From positions 311,619,270-311,683,269 of the forward strand of contig CM048744.1 in the NCBI GenBank assembly GCA_026315105.1: DNA of 64,000 nucleotides. Reading direction: 5' to 3'. The translations under genes and the position numbers were made by a program. Within the stretch, counting starts at the first letter, position 1; each line of letters begins with the position of its first letter. The DNA is from Locusta migratoria (lineage: Eukaryota > Arthropoda > Insecta > Orthoptera > Acrididae). Below are positions 1 through 10,492 of this stretch, piece after piece. Under the pieces are notes generated by a model, which saw only the letters and a list, made by a program, of their open reading frames with translations, ran no database searches and had not been told where the DNA came from.

Positions 1-982
1 CTGTTGCAAGCGTTTCATGTCACCATTTCTATGAAATTTATCTCAATATTGCGATGAATATTGAAGTCACTATTTTTCACAAGCGTGTTTCATTCTCTTG
101 AGGTCCATAAGGGCACGTATGAAAATCTCATATTTAGCTTTACATTAGAACGTATTGAAACCTCATCACAAGCCAGGTGTTTCCCTTGGGTAATTTACCT
201 GATTGTTTTGGTGCAAAAGAAAAACCTGTATTACTAGTCCATTACCCGAATGAGCTACGGACTCTTTACTACACAGCTTTCAGACCCTGTCCCATAGGGG
301 TGCAAAGCAGTACAGGAAACCTTTTGGCTGCTGCCTTAGTACCGTTCCCAACGTCATGCGGCAGGGGTGCCAATGACTGTTGCAGCGAATATGAAAGTCT
401 CTGGCCCACTTGACGACTGTCTCAGGCGGAAACAGCACTGAGCCACTGTTGCCTACCACTAACGCTCAGCTGAGCTCAGTTAGCTGTATTTGGAATACGA
501 CAAAATTTACTTGGTCCAAGGAAAACCCTAGAGCGTCATCAGTCTTACATAGCGTCAAAGTCGTCGACTTCCTCGTTCTGCGATAAGGCGTGGCATTAAA
601 ACATCCGTTTGCCTACGGGTGGTTGAAACCACTTTCCGCGGATTATCACAACAGCAACACGTCGTGTCTGAGCTGTTCGTTTCTAGGCGCCGACCCGTAA
701 CAATCTGCCATTCGTCACAATCTGCCATTCGTCAAAGTCGTTTGATGCGTTTGAGGTTCGTGTCGCCGCTGGAATGATTCCTAATTCGCGTCTGTTCCTT
801 TATCCGCCGCCCGAACGCCAGATGCCGCTAAGGTTTTGGTTTCTATCCAGCGGAAAAGTTACCTTTTTCACATGTCCTCACTGTAATCAGTAAAGAGCTT
901 GCCGTCGCAAACGCCTACAGCCACATTTTTTTGTCATAGCTGGTCTCGCGTAAGAGCCCGACACTTTACCTTCTCACGTTTC
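1..982. other. Unannotated stretch
   Basis: No gene, tRNA or recognisable transposon was found. The short reading frame at 177-413 lacks any recognisable motif. A small direct repeat, CAATCTGCCATTCGTCA, occurs twice at about 701-735. Confidence 0.5.
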
Positions 983-1240
983 CAGCGAACGAGCTGGCAC
1001 AGTGTTTAGCACACTGGACTGGCATTCAGGGGGATGGTGGTTCAAATCCGCCTCCGGCCATCAAGCGTTCGCTTTCACCTAATTTACCTAATTTCCCTAA
1101 ATCGTTCCATGCAAATGCCGCTATGGTTCCTTTGAAAAGACACAGCCAATTCCATTCCCCACCCTTATCAAAACAATCCTAGTTATCACTAACGACCATG
1201 CTGTCGATGGGCAATAAATCCTAATCTACCTTTCTAACAC
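983..1240 (+). mobile_element. SINE family C, nearly full length
   Basis: The copy starts with a tRNA-like head containing a degenerate A box (GAGCTGGCACAGTG) and a B box GGTTCAAATCC. The diagnostic C body follows: TTCCCTAAATCG, then a GGTTCCTTTGAAAAG block, ending near GTCGATGGGC. It is more diverged than the copy at 31222-31475 and no TSD was found, so it is probably older. Confidence 0.8.
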
Positions 1241-1434
1241 CTTGTGCTTAACTCCGTCACGTTATTCATGACTTTTTACATCTAGGTATCACGAGCCACA
1301 TCCTGTCACGTTACAGACAGTAATTCGGGTATTGTCATCTTTTCTTCGCATTTCTGATACTAACCCTAAAGGTTCTCTGAAACAATAATTGTCGGTTACC
1401 CCGCATACGACCTATTTTCACTGATTTCTTCGTG

Positions 1435-1789
1435 CCGCCCGCGGTGGCCGAGAAGGCTGAGGCGCTTCAAATGTTCAAATGTTTGTAAAGCTTATGGGAT
1501 TTAACTACGGGGTCATCAGTCCCTAAACTTACAAACTACTTATGAACTAGGACGACACAAATATCCATGCCCGAGGGGGATTCGAACCCCCGACCGTAGT
1601 AGCCGCGCAGACCGTGACTGAAGCGCCTCAGTCCCCTCGGCCACCGCGGCCGGCACTGAGGCGCTTCAGTCACGGTCTGCACGGCCACTACGGTGATATT
1701 TGTGCCGTCTTTAGTATAAGGTAGTTCATAAGTAGTTTGTAAGTTTAGGGACTGATGACCCCGTAGTTAAGTCTCATAAGCTTAACAAA

Positions 1790-1791
<2 letters not shown>
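1435..1791 (+). mobile_element. SINE family A, split by a second SINE A
   Basis: The head (CCCGCGGTGGCCGAGAAGG) runs to 1469. It resumes at 1656 with CTGAGGCGCTTCAGTCACGG and then the body with GGACTGATGACCCCGTAG to the tail. The interruption is an opposite-strand SINE A flanked by a 13-bp duplication of this element's own sequence. Its T-box region between head and body (about 1700) is partly deleted. Confidence 0.9.
1470..1655 (-). mobile_element. SINE family A nested inside another SINE A
   Basis: Complete on the minus strand: the 3' end AAATGTTCAAATG lies at the left and the head complement CCACCGCGGCCGGC at the right. The target-site duplication CTGAGGCGCTTCA is perfect at 1457-1469 and 1656-1668. 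This insertion is therefore younger than the plus-strand SINE it interrupts. Confidence 0.95.

Positions 1792-1831
<40 letters not shown>
1792..1831. repeat. Poly-T tract, 40 bp
   Basis: Uninterrupted T run directly after the SINE A tail. Since the SINE is on the plus strand, a T run is not its own poly-A. It more likely is the poly-A of a minus-strand retroelement lying to the right. Confidence 0.9.
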
Positions 1832-1833
<2 letters not shown>

Positions 1834-2306
1834 TTCTTCGTCTACATCTACATGAACACTTTGCAATTCATTCCTATGGCGAATTGCGTATGAGGCGAAG
1901 TACATACCGACTCTTCTTGTACTTCTCGGAAGTAGTAAACTTGGCTATCGTGCATTTTTTCTACCGTCCGGAAATGGAAACATATGAATGTATCCGTGTC
2001 CGTATCGCGTTTATTAATCGGCTCCAAGTCGAACCCTTTGACTCTCCTGTTAAGGACTGTTCCAGATTTAGGCGAATGAAGATTTTCTACAGCACATGCA
2101 AAGTGGCGAATTACGTTTCTTTAGAATTTTTTACAAAGAAAGCATGAATTTCCTACAACTAGATTCATGTAACTGTTCGCGTTTAGTTTATTCCATTCAA
2201 TTGATTGCATCTCCTTCCAATGACTGATCCTCATTCGTGTCTATTGATGCATAACGTGTAACGTTTGTTTCTGTCTAAGGTGAACGTCCAGTCCGCCTGC
2301 CATCGA
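1832..2306 (-). other. Possible minus-strand LINE 3' remnant, else unannotated
   Basis: Just after the poly-T tract, CTACATCTACATGAACACT and TTTGCAATTCATTCC resemble the minus-strand 3' end of the LINE at 37866 (ctacatctacatacatactccgcaattcacc). Similarity fades within about 50 bases. Beyond that nothing is recognisable. Confidence 0.3.
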
Positions 2307-2319
2307 TCCCCTACAGTTC

Positions 2320-2517
2320 AAATGTTCAAATGTTTGTTAAGCTTATGGGACTTAACTACGGGGTCATCAGTCCCTAAACTTACAAACTACTTATGAACTA
2401 CTTACAAACTAGGACGGCACAAATATCCATGCCCGAGGGGGGATTCGAACCCCCGACCGTAGTGGCTGTGCTGACCGTGACTGGAGCTCCTCAGTCACCT
2501 CGGCCACCGCGGCCGGC
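2320..2517 (-). mobile_element. SINE family A, full length, 13-bp TSD
   Basis: Minus-strand copy from AAATGTTCAAATG to CCACCGCGGCCGGC. The target-site duplication TCCCCTACAGTTC is perfect at 2307-2319 and 2518-2530. It has few visible changes from the other A copies, so it is a fairly young insertion. Confidence 0.95.
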
Positions 2518-2542
2518 TCCCCTACAGTTCGCTGTGTTTCTC

Positions 2543-2626
2543 TGAACACCACAGTGCTTTATTAGGCATGGTTCTACAGGTGGTGGTATGCCGTTTCCTT
2601 CCTCTGACCAACTTTCCTATAGGCGA
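2543..2626 (-). mobile_element. SINE family D fragment
   Basis: Matches the minus-strand 3' part of the D copies at 44396 and 47907: CACCACAGTGCTTTA, GGCATGG, GGTGGTATGCCG and TTCCTC. The tRNA-like head is absent. Confidence 0.7.
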
Positions 2627-2772
2627 CAGCACGATTTGCGAGCAGTCCAACGGAGCTGTCGATGTTACCTAGCTGATCCATAATTTACTTTGTAAACATT
2701 GCTTAATTTTCCTCATACTTGCGCCGATTGGAGTGTCCGATGTGTATGTTTGATTTGACTGTGTGTTGAAAT

Positions 2773-2847
2773 GTTCGTAATTATATGGAACCAAACAACT
2801 GTGGTCATCAGTCCCAAGATTTAAAAAACTACTTACACTAATTTAAA
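2773..2847 (-). mobile_element. SINE B-like 3' fragment
   Basis: A degenerate minus-strand SINE body: a GGACCAAAC-type word, GGTCATCAGTCC and AAACTACTTA. It lacks the tRNA head and abuts the next SINE A. Confidence 0.55.
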
Positions 2848-2858
2848 GCCGGCCGCGC

Positions 2859-3055
2859 CGGCCGCGGTGGCCGAGGAGACTAAGGCGCTCCAGTCACGGT
2901 CTCCACGGCCACTACGGTCGGGGGTTCGAATCCCCCCTCGGGCATGGATATTTGTGCCGTCCTAGTTCGTAAGTAGTTCATAAGTAGTTTGTAAGTTTAG
3001 GGACTGATGACCCCGTAGTTAAGTCCCATAGACTATACAAACATTTGAACATTTG
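2859..3055 (+). mobile_element. SINE family A, full length
   Basis: Head GGCCGCGGTGGCCGAGG, B box GGTTCGAATCC, the link GGGCATGGATATTTG, and the body GGACTGATGACCCCGTAG ending in ACATTTGAACATT. It is followed within a few bases by another SINE A in the same orientation, so the two form a tandem pair. Confidence 0.9.
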
Positions 3056-3057
3056 AA

Positions 3058-3236
3058 AGCCGGCCGCGGTGGCCGAGGCGAGTGCGGCACGCCAGTCACA
3101 GTCTGCGCGGCCACTACGAGCGGGGGTTCGAATCCCCCCTCGGGCATGGATATTTGTGCCGTCCTAGTTCATAAGTAGTTCATAAGTAGTTTGTAAGTTT
3201 AGGGACTGATGACCCCGTAGTTAAGTCCCATAGACT
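3058..3236 (+). mobile_element. SINE family A, 3' truncated, in tandem with the previous copy
   Basis: Same strand and family as the preceding copy. The head differs (GAGGCGAGTGCGGCACGCC) and the 3' end stops at CCCATAGACTATTTTG, without the terminal ACATTTGAACATT. Either a new insertion at the tail of the first copy or a tandem duplication would explain it; head differences favour separate insertions. Confidence 0.85.
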
Positions 3237-3239
3237 ATT

Positions 3240-4330
3240 TTGAACCCACGCGGGAGGCTGCGCGATCCGTACCGTGGCGCTCCAGACCACACGGCTTTTT
3301 CCCTGCGGCTGTCAATGACTCATAAGAGAGTTGGCTCGTTTGTTTACTTGAAAATTGAAGACGACTTCCGTCTGCTCAATCCAGAATAACATCATGTTAG
3401 TGAACATGAACGTGGCAAACGTCCAGGTGCAATTTAAGTTAAAGGTATAAAGAAACAAGTATGCTGGCTGCCAAAGAAAATATTTTTATCCGGATACATT
3501 GCTTTCTCGCTTCATGACCCGCCATTTGAGATCAGTGGAAACAAACATAGCTAGGGCTGGACGTAGGTGCCGTGCGTTCTACGACGGCTGAAAAAAATGA
3601 CATAACTGAAGCACTGCTTGCCTTCACCTGCAGCTCGGTTTATGTTTTCTTTTTTGTATTATTTTGTTTCGTTTATTTTCGTATTTATTTGAACTGCACA
3701 TTTGTAGATATTAACATGTAAATTATTCTTTCTTATTACCCGTTGCCAAAAAGACAATTTGTTAGAAAGGCTTGAAAAGTTACGATTCAGATACCTCTTT
3801 GGTGTATACCTGACCGCTTCCGTGTACAAATGTCCAGTGTTACGATTATTATCTTCACATGATCGTTACACCGTAGTTCCATGTAATTATGTGCAGATCA
3901 TGGTAAGAGCTCACGTCTTCCTTGTAGAGAAGCTGATGGACTTAAATCACTCGACTCCAGTATCGATTGTATCCGTTGCAGTGTCCTGAATTCATTAGGA
4001 GGCTGAGCACTGCGTCTCCAGTTGTTGGCGGAAGTGATGAAAGCCACTCCAAGGACGTCTGTAAACTAGACTCGTAAATAAATCCTCTGGCGAGCCGAGA
4101 CGCCGAGCTAACAGCGACGTCACTTATCTCTCAAAAACAAGCTGCGTCATCTTCTTCTTTCCTCGTACAACCGAAAACGGATCTGAAATATGAACACTGA
4201 TACTTGTTTATTCCCAAAATTTTGATCACAGTTCTTGGGGAGTAGAAGCTTAAATTATCATTATCGAAGTTACCACATCTGAACTCCAATACAAAATATC
4301 ACATACCAAATAATTTCTCTTCTGAAAGAA
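3240..4330. other. Unannotated stretch
   Basis: No coding region or element recognised. The frame at 3759-3989 has no recognisable domain. Confidence 0.5.
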
Positions 4331-4331
4331 A

Positions 4332-4540
4332 GCCGGCTGCAGTGGCCGAGGCGACTGCGGCGCGCCAGTCACAGTCTGCACGGCCACTACGGTCGGCGGT
4401 TCGAATTCCCCCCTCGGGCATGGATATTTGTGTTGTCTTTAGTGTTAGATAGTTGGTAAGTAGTTTGTAAGTTTAGGGACTGATGACCTCTTAGTTAAGT
4501 GCCATAAGCTATACAAACATTTGAACATTTTGTGGTGTTT
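4332..4540 (+). mobile_element. SINE family A
   Basis: Full-length copy with a diverged head (GGCTGCAGTGGCCGAGG), an extra base in the B-box region (GGTTCGAATTCCCCC), and body variants such as GATGACCTCTTAG. It ends with ACATTTGAACATTTT. Confidence 0.9.
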
Positions 4541-4599
4541 CATCACATGGTATTATTAGACCTTTACGCAAATGAACAGTTGAACACAACAAATGTGAA

Positions 4600-5185
4600 T
4601 GCCAATCCTTAAGTGGAGATGGTAGAAACATTCGTTATAGTTGCCTTGAACAACTTTCGAAACGTTCAAGGAGCTTGGTTCAACAGGACGGAAGCGACAT
4701 CGCACACTGCACGGCAGTCAATGACATGTGTGCGAGAAATGTTCGTTAACCGTGTGATCCTACAATTTGGTAACATTCAATGGCCCCAGAGTCGCCCGAT
4801 TGATGTTTGTGATTTTTTTCTTGTGGGGATAAAAAATCTATACGACTCGACAAAGAACCCTGGATGAGTTAAAGCAGAGAATTCGGGATGAAACTCACAG
4901 TATCCCAGCTGAGGTGTTGCAGCGGTCAATGAGGAATCTCCACACCAGATTTCACGAATGTATTCGTGCAGGAGGACGCCATCTAAGGGACGTTTTTTTT
5001 TATTTTTTAATAAATAATTTATTTTTATTTTATTAATTTTTTTCTAAAAATAAACGTTATCAAGTTTCGTAAATGGCAAAGTTGTAAGATTTCAATTATT
5101 ATGAATAAAATTTCTTTCCTACATCACTTCTAGTTTTATTGGATTGTGGAAATTTACCGTTTTTCTGCGTCACCTTGTACCTATA
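4600..5185 (+). pseudogene. Mariner/Tc1-superfamily transposase fragment
   Basis: Translation around 4613-4870 gives a decayed C-terminal transposase: a segment ATSHTARQSM that looks like the 'DGATCHTA' region, then WPQSRPIDVCDFFLVG, which aligns with the family pattern WPPRS.DLTPLDYFLWG around the third catalytic aspartate. A frame shift near 4840 is followed by LDELKQRIRDE and a segment like IPAEVLQRSMRNL, typical of the end of these transposases. To the right, TTTTTCTGCGTCACCTTGTA (complement TACAAGGTGACGCAG) near 5158-5178 looks like the element's right terminal repeat. The N-terminal half is missing. Family knowledge: cut-and-paste DNA transposase. Exact subfamily is uncertain. Confidence 0.6.
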
Positions 5186-5250
5186 CTATGGAACGCAGTA
5201 TATTCACAGGGTGCTGAAACCATACTGAGAAGGCAGGTGCGCAACATTTA

Positions 5251-5339
5251 AGAATGTTTGTAAATCTGTCGGGCCATACTGCGTGGTCATCAGTTCGTAG
5301 CTTACAAACTACTTAAACTAAGTTAAACTAACCTAAGGA

Positions 5340-5398
<59 letters not shown>

Positions 5399-5567
5399 CC
5401 CAGGGAGGACGCGAACCTCCAACGGCGAGCAACCGCGCGCTCCGCAGCGAGACGCCTTAGACCGCTACACACACACGCCCTAGGGAGGACGCGAACCTCC
5501 AACGGCGAGCAACCGCGCGCTCCGCAGCGAGACGCCTTAGACCGCTCGGCTACTACACCGCGGCGCG
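5251..5567 (-). mobile_element. SINE family B with duplicated tRNA-like head and (AC)n
   Basis: Minus-strand SINE B: the 3' part (TTACAAACTACTTAAAC) is at the left, followed by a perfect (AC)n tract at about 5342-5395 and then the head complement. The head appears twice, offset by about 80 bp (GGGAGGACGCGAACCTCC at about 5402 and again at about 5482). Only the outer unit continues into CGGCTACTACACCGCGGCG. The second unit is preceded by a short ACACACAC, so unequal pairing at the microsatellite could have duplicated the head. Confidence 0.85.
5342..5395. repeat. (AC)n microsatellite
   Basis: Perfect dinucleotide tract inside SINE B at the place where other B copies have GGACAAACACACAC or its complement. 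The SINE's own short TG run seeds the expansion. Confidence 0.95.
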
Positions 5568-7002
5568 CTATATTTAAGGTACTCAGCACTGGTAAGAAGG
5601 TTAAATAGCGTGCGTCCGATATTATGTGCACAGAGAAAGTATTACGTTTAAAAGCACAGTTAATTTGAATGCACGTAATATGTGACGTGTGCTGTTCTTG
5701 CATCGTATTGTAAATAGTAGTTTTGACAAGGGAATGCTGTGCATCTCGATTATTGATCTCTGTACGTTTCCGAATAAAGTTTCAGTTTTATGCCAACTGT
5801 TATATTAAACTTAATGAGATAAGAAAATGGTAAGCTTGCTTACGTAATCAATAATCTTAAATAATATTTCAGTTTGGCTAAGAAGTTAAAGTTCCCTTAA
5901 TTGAGTACAGATCACTCTTTCCTGTAAATATGACGAAATTCACTATACTAAAAATGCTACTGTAACAAAGAAATTTGTTTGGAATTTATTCTTTGTATTA
6001 TTACATTTTAAGTACTACCATTATAATACGCAATTTTAAATTTTTATATCTGTCTTGCTAAGCTTTTCGATATTCTTTCCCTTCCCAACTGTGTTGTTGA
6101 AATAAGAAGTTTATCTCAGACATGAAGTTATACTGTACATATACCATTGTAGTTACGTAACTTGTTTTTCCCAAGAAGTGTCTCAACGAATCTATTTACG
6201 TACTGGTTACAGGCATCTGCTTGATAACTAACAGCAACACTGGAAGACTTCATAGATTCATCTGAAATTCATGTTCCTAATATTCTCTTGCCATTAAATC
6301 AAGAAATTTTGGGTCATGGGGCTGATAATAAGGGTTTTTATGTGTGACTTTTCTTAATGATAACAAATTAATCCGCTGTTGGAGCACTGGATAATCCGTA
6401 GGCCTCCTGCGCTTTTGAACTTTGTAAAACTTTGGATATTCTTAATGAAATGATTATTATCCTCGCAAATGATACACTATGACTCGCCGTAAACAGATCT
6501 TACGAAACAGAAATCTTCCACAATGAAGCCGTCCCCATTAACAGCAGGAGGTCATTGATAGGTTACGCATTGCCGTTTATTGAAGACAAAGCTTGTCGGC
6601 TATTAAAAAAACATCGGAATAGATAGCTCTTAATATGCTTATTTTTAACGCGACGAAATCGAAAGGTATAAAGTTAATTTAGGATGCAAGGCAGGGAGTG
6701 TTTTACGGCCACCACCGTTTAAAATAGCAAGAATATATTTTTTGTGAATAATTTCGGTAGTTCCATCAGGCTATTCACAGATGAATCTCTTGTTTACAGA
6801 ATGTCACAATGCCAATGACTGTAGCAAAATGTGGGAAGTCTCGGTGAGGATCGTTAATTGTTGCAAGGACTGCCGGTTGAACCAAAAGGTAAATAAATCT
6901 AACGTATTGGTCATAAATAAGCGAAGGGATCCTCTGCTGTTACACCATCAGTGATAGCGTTACGGGAAAGTGGCAACCGCTAAAAAAGTACTTAAATCAA
7001 AT
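5568..7002. other. Unannotated AT-rich stretch
   Basis: No recognisable coding region, tRNA or transposon ends. Codon-like periodicity or splice-bounded frames were not seen. Confidence 0.5.
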
Positions 7003-7075
7003 GTTCACATGTTTGAAAACCTGTTGGACTAAACTACAATGGTGATCAGTCCATAGACTTACAAACTACTTAAAC

Positions 7076-7127
<52 letters not shown>

Positions 7128-7183
7128 ACACATGCCCGAGGGAGGACTCAAACGTCCGACGGCGAGCAATCGCGCGCTCAGTA

Positions 7184-8688
7184 AACACCACCTAGTAGAC
7201 AAGGCCTCAGAACTTCCTGTGCCTACGTCACACGCAAAGGCCGCGGCCGCCAGCTCACTGGCTGTCCGCTGGGGCACCAGGGTTCCCAGGTGTGGCGATT
7301 TTTCGCATTCTTGGCTATATTTTTCTTATAATAGTAGCCATTCTAGCAGTCTGGCGACTGGCGATTAAATTTGGCTATTAAAGGAATTGGTTGGCGATTT
7401 AATGGCTATTTTATTTTACTTCAAATACAACGAATGTAAAGCAATCACTCTTTAGACATTACGTCAATAATACCGGCTAAACTTCGGTAGAATGCTGAAG
7501 AAATGTAATCAATCTACACAAGTTAGCACAAATGTTTTCATGGATGTGTGGGAGAGTGTCACAGAGATGTAAACAAACTCAACTTACAGACTCTTGAAGA
7601 TAGACGTAAATTACCTCATGTACCGTACTTACGATGGTTCAAGAACTGGCTTTAAATGATATCTCGAAGTATACTACAACACCGTATGTATGGCACCCGC
7701 TGAGAACATGAGGATAAGATTATATAAATTATAGTTTGCAAGGAGGCATTTAAAAAGAATTTTTTTCCGCGTTCCATACGACAACACAACAGAAATTTGT
7801 AACAACTGCTACTGGGAAGCGAGCCCTTTGCTACGCACTCCACAGTGGTTAACAATGGTTTACAGAGTATAAATGTCGATGAAGAACATGGGGTGATTTT
7901 CCAGTCGTTCTCATGGCTGATTCTTCAGTGTGTAATGACGCATTATTACGAATTAAAGTCCATCTCACCTCAAAGTATGAAATGCTTAGTGCATTATTAT
8001 AAATTACCTCACTTCAAAATGTTGCAATGATTTTGCGTGTATTAAAGAAATGTTTGAAAGATTCAATAACTCTATTTAACATCAGTAAATATTTGTTTTA
8101 AAGAGGATGAAAGTGATTGATAATCGAACCTATGCATGAGAACATACCTTGTGTAAGTTATGACCTTAATAAACGTGTTAGTTAAATGTAACTGAATTTC
8201 CGGAGTCTCTCTATTATATTTACAATGTGACAATATTTTGACTGCCCTCATTGTCAGTTGGTGATGTGACTGGGTACAGTTTTTGGCTGGACTCAGATAA
8301 ATGTTTCTGTGAAGTATGAGTTTCCTTTGAAAGTTCAATCTGATGTCTGTGAGAGTGTCACACTTTGTGATACTTTTTACTCAGTAATCAGCTTACTCCC
8401 TGAATTTCAGGATTATTATTGTCGAGTAACATGCCATAATTACCATAGCATAATAAAGTTAACAAACTAAAGGTTGCGATATTTGACTATTTTTACTGAT
8501 CCTTATATTTTGGCATTTTATTGATGAAAAGATGGCGATATTTTGGCTACTTTTTGTTTAAAATTTGGCGACAGAGCAATAGAAAAACCTGGCAACTGTG
8601 TGGGGCACGCCCACCACCTCGCAGCGGCCGGCCAGTGAGCTGGCGGCCGCAGTCTTTACATGTGAGGCCTTGTCTTCTAGCTGGTGTT
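7184..8688. mobile_element. Palindromic GC-rich MITE, split by a hAT element
   Basis: The left arm starts AACACCACCTAG.AGACAAGGCCTCA and the right arm, reversed, starts AACACCAGCTAG.AGACAAGGCCTCA. Both continue to the shared inner block GCGGCCGCCAGCTCACTGGC. Without the hAT insert the element would be about 175 bp and almost wholly palindromic. No clear TSD was found against the surrounding SINE B. The superfamily is unknown. Confidence 0.7.
7278..8600. mobile_element. Non-autonomous hAT-like transposon (1.3 kb)
   Basis: The ends are CAGGGTTCCCAGGT (left) and, reversed, CACAGTTGCCAGGT (right): 11 of 14 positions match and the CAGGGTTGCCAGGT style is typical of hAT terminal repeats. An 8-bp target-site duplication TGGGGCAC is perfect at 7270-7277 and 8601-8608, the length hAT transposases make. 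The interior is AT-rich with only short reading frames and no recognisable BED finger or hAT dimerisation motif, so it would depend on a transposase elsewhere. It is the innermost, youngest layer of this nest. Confidence 0.8.
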
Positions 8689-8722
8689 GCCTTAGAGCGC
8701 TCGGCCACTGCACGGCGGCGTA

Positions 8723-9465
8723 TTTTAATTCGTCGGTAGAGATCGAAAGTGGAGTGACTACATAAAACTAATTGTAGAAAAAAAGTTTTGGCAGGGTATT
8801 CGACCGATTTTCGAGTATTACTTATCACTGTGGGTCCAGTGCAGGAATTATGATGGAGAATACGACAGGAAGAGCGACTGTGTTCGTCACGGGTGTGTTT
8901 GGTAAGTGGGAGACTATTACAGAGACAATCACCAAACTCCAGTGGCAGACACTGCAAGAGAGGCGTTGCAACTCTAAATGCGACCGAATTAGGGTAGCCT
9001 TTACGTTGACTGCTCTAGATGTCGATTGAAGCTACGAGTTTACTCTCACCAGGCAATATTTTTTGTATGACCATTACGTGTTTCTGAAGTTTAAACCTCC
9101 ATCAGTGTGCGAATTAACGTGAATTAATTCCATACATGTGTGTTATGTTTACGAATTTGGGGTAGCCTGTGGGATTATTTCTAGTGGCAACAGCCAACAG
9201 GCTCCTACACCTATTGCATCATATCGCATGCACTTCGTAAACACTGAAGCCAGCATCCAGTTCAGTGTTTACAATTGCTTGTGGTGTAAAACGACAGAAA
9301 AAATTATGATTGTATACATCGTAGTTTCAATCAAGAAAATGTACAGCAATCAGTCGTAATTTTTTGATTGTTAGTATTTATCTAGATTTCGACTGTTAGG
9401 CGACCATTCTCAATGCTTAAAAACCGTGCTTTAAAACTCTTCCATCTTCGTATTTGAAGATTACG
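8723..9465. other. Unannotated stretch
   Basis: No gene or transposon recognised. The minus-strand frame at 8547-8957 runs across the end of SINE B and is an artefact of it. Confidence 0.5.
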
Positions 9466-9476
9466 TTCACACTCCA

Positions 9477-9646
9477 GAATGTTCAAATATTTGTAATTCT
9501 GTGGGACCAAACTACTTTGGACTTAAGTCCCTAGACTAACAAACTGCTTAAACTAAGTTAAACTGTCATAAGGACAACACATAGATCTATGCCCAAGGGA
9601 GGATTCGACCCTCCGACGCGAGGAGCCTCGCGACACTCCAGACCGC
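9477..9646 (-). mobile_element. SINE B-like, 11-bp TSD
   Basis: The minus-strand body (GGGACCAAACTACTTTGG, AACTGCTTAAAC) joins a head with B-box complement GGATTCGACCCTCC. The target-site duplication TTCACACTCCA is perfect at 9466-9476 and 9647-9657. The head (GCGAGGAGCCTCGCG) is shorter than in standard B copies, so it may be a separate subfamily or 5' truncated. Confidence 0.85.
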
Positions 9647-9785
9647 TTCACACTCCAACCGAAATAATTGCCACCGTCTGCTGCTCATCATTCACACAGT
9701 ACAGCAATCAGTCGCTAGTAATTGCACATCTGGATTTCTGCCTCATTGTGGCATATTTATCAGCGCAGAAAACAAATATGCTGAA

Positions 9786-9978
9786 TTAAAAGTCACAATT
9801 TTGAGTATGTTCGACAAGTTTATTTTAATTTGTGAACCGGTTTTCGGCTTATAAGGCCATCTTCAGACTTTACTGATTATCTCGAAGAAGTTACAATGTT
9901 TTCGTTCAGAATTGAAAGATATTCGTGTAACGAGTAGAATAAATTTGTGGAACACACTCGAAATTGTGATTTTTAAAT
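9786..9978. mobile_element. Short foldback element with hammerhead-like motif
   Basis: The left arm 9786-9826 (AAAAGTCACAATTTTGAG..) and right arm 9937-9978 are inverted copies: the right arm reversed reads AAAAATCACAATTTCGAG and both go on with TGTTC.ACAA.TTTATT. The left arm contains a minus-strand hammerhead-like motif; the right arm ends before the equivalent place. No coding capacity. Confidence 0.65.
9832..9868 (-). ncRNA. Hammerhead ribozyme-like motif
   Basis: Read on the minus strand: GT, CTGAAGA (core, N7=A), one unpaired T, stem II GGC/GCC with a 7-base loop, GAAA, then stem III AACC/GGTT, C (cleavage position) and AC pairing with the starting GT. All invariant core bases are present. 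Stem I is only 2 bp before a mismatch, so activity is uncertain. Confidence 0.6.
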
Positions 9979-10398
9979 AGGACATATACAAGGCTCAAAA
10001 TTATTTTAGTTTTATAAGCTACATACAAAAGTAAATGATCAAGTAATAAACCTGTAAGATGTCACCATTATCACTTGCATAATCAAATAGCCATATTTGA
10101 CTACCTACATCAGTATTTTTGTTCACAAAGAGGCAGGTGTTTACAAGTAATAACAACTAACCTCAATACAGAGATCTGAGTGTGGACAGAAATACTGACA
10201 GCAGGAACTGTTTCCGTACGCAAGTGATAATGATGTTTTGTCCTGCTTCAGTTCGAAATATCAAAAGATCTCGATTTTTGCAGTTGAATATTTTGTGTTG
10301 TAGCGGATTTCCCGCTTCGGGCCAGCAGTCGCTTTAACCGGTTAGTCAATCCAGACACGTTTTCCGCCCAACCGAAATTCTCAGTTTATCGCACACTG

Positions 10399-10492
10399 CC
10401 TCGGCGGAGTGACCGAGCGCATTGAGGCGCTATGCTCCGATTCGCGAGGCCGCTCCCCGTCGGGGGTTCGAATCCTCCCTCGGGCATGGATG
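10399..10492 (+). mobile_element. SINE A-type tRNA-like head only
   Basis: GGCGGAGTGACCGAGCG is an A box and GGGGGTTCGAATCC a B box, ending TCGGGCATGG. The SINE body is absent. It is a 3'-truncated SINE head rather than a tRNA gene, because the acceptor arms do not pair. Confidence 0.7.

Larger units (their letters stand above)
7003..8722 (-). mobile_element. SINE family B interrupted by two nested elements
   Basis: Left part 7003-7183: the minus-strand 3' end, GGTGATCAGTCC, AACTACTTAAAC, a (CA)n run, then the B-box complement and GGCGAGCAATCGCGCGCTC. Right part 8689-8722: GCCTTAGAGCGCTCGGCCACTG and CACGGCGGCG, which is exactly the missing start of the head. Joining the two restores a normal B layout. 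The intervening sequence is a palindromic MITE that itself holds a hAT element. Confidence 0.8.

Noticed and set aside
2995..3010. Hammerhead core CTGATGA in every SINE A and B body
   Set aside because: No stem II and GAAA follow; the word is part of GGACTGATGACC and has no ribozyme context.
2859..3236. Tandem tRNA gene cluster
   Set aside because: The tRNA-like parts are SINE heads, each continued by the same body and repeated all over the window.
5323..5703. 126-codon minus-strand frame with a Val-Cys repeat
   Set aside because: The repeat is the (AC)n tract of SINE B read in frame; the same happens at 7059-7277.
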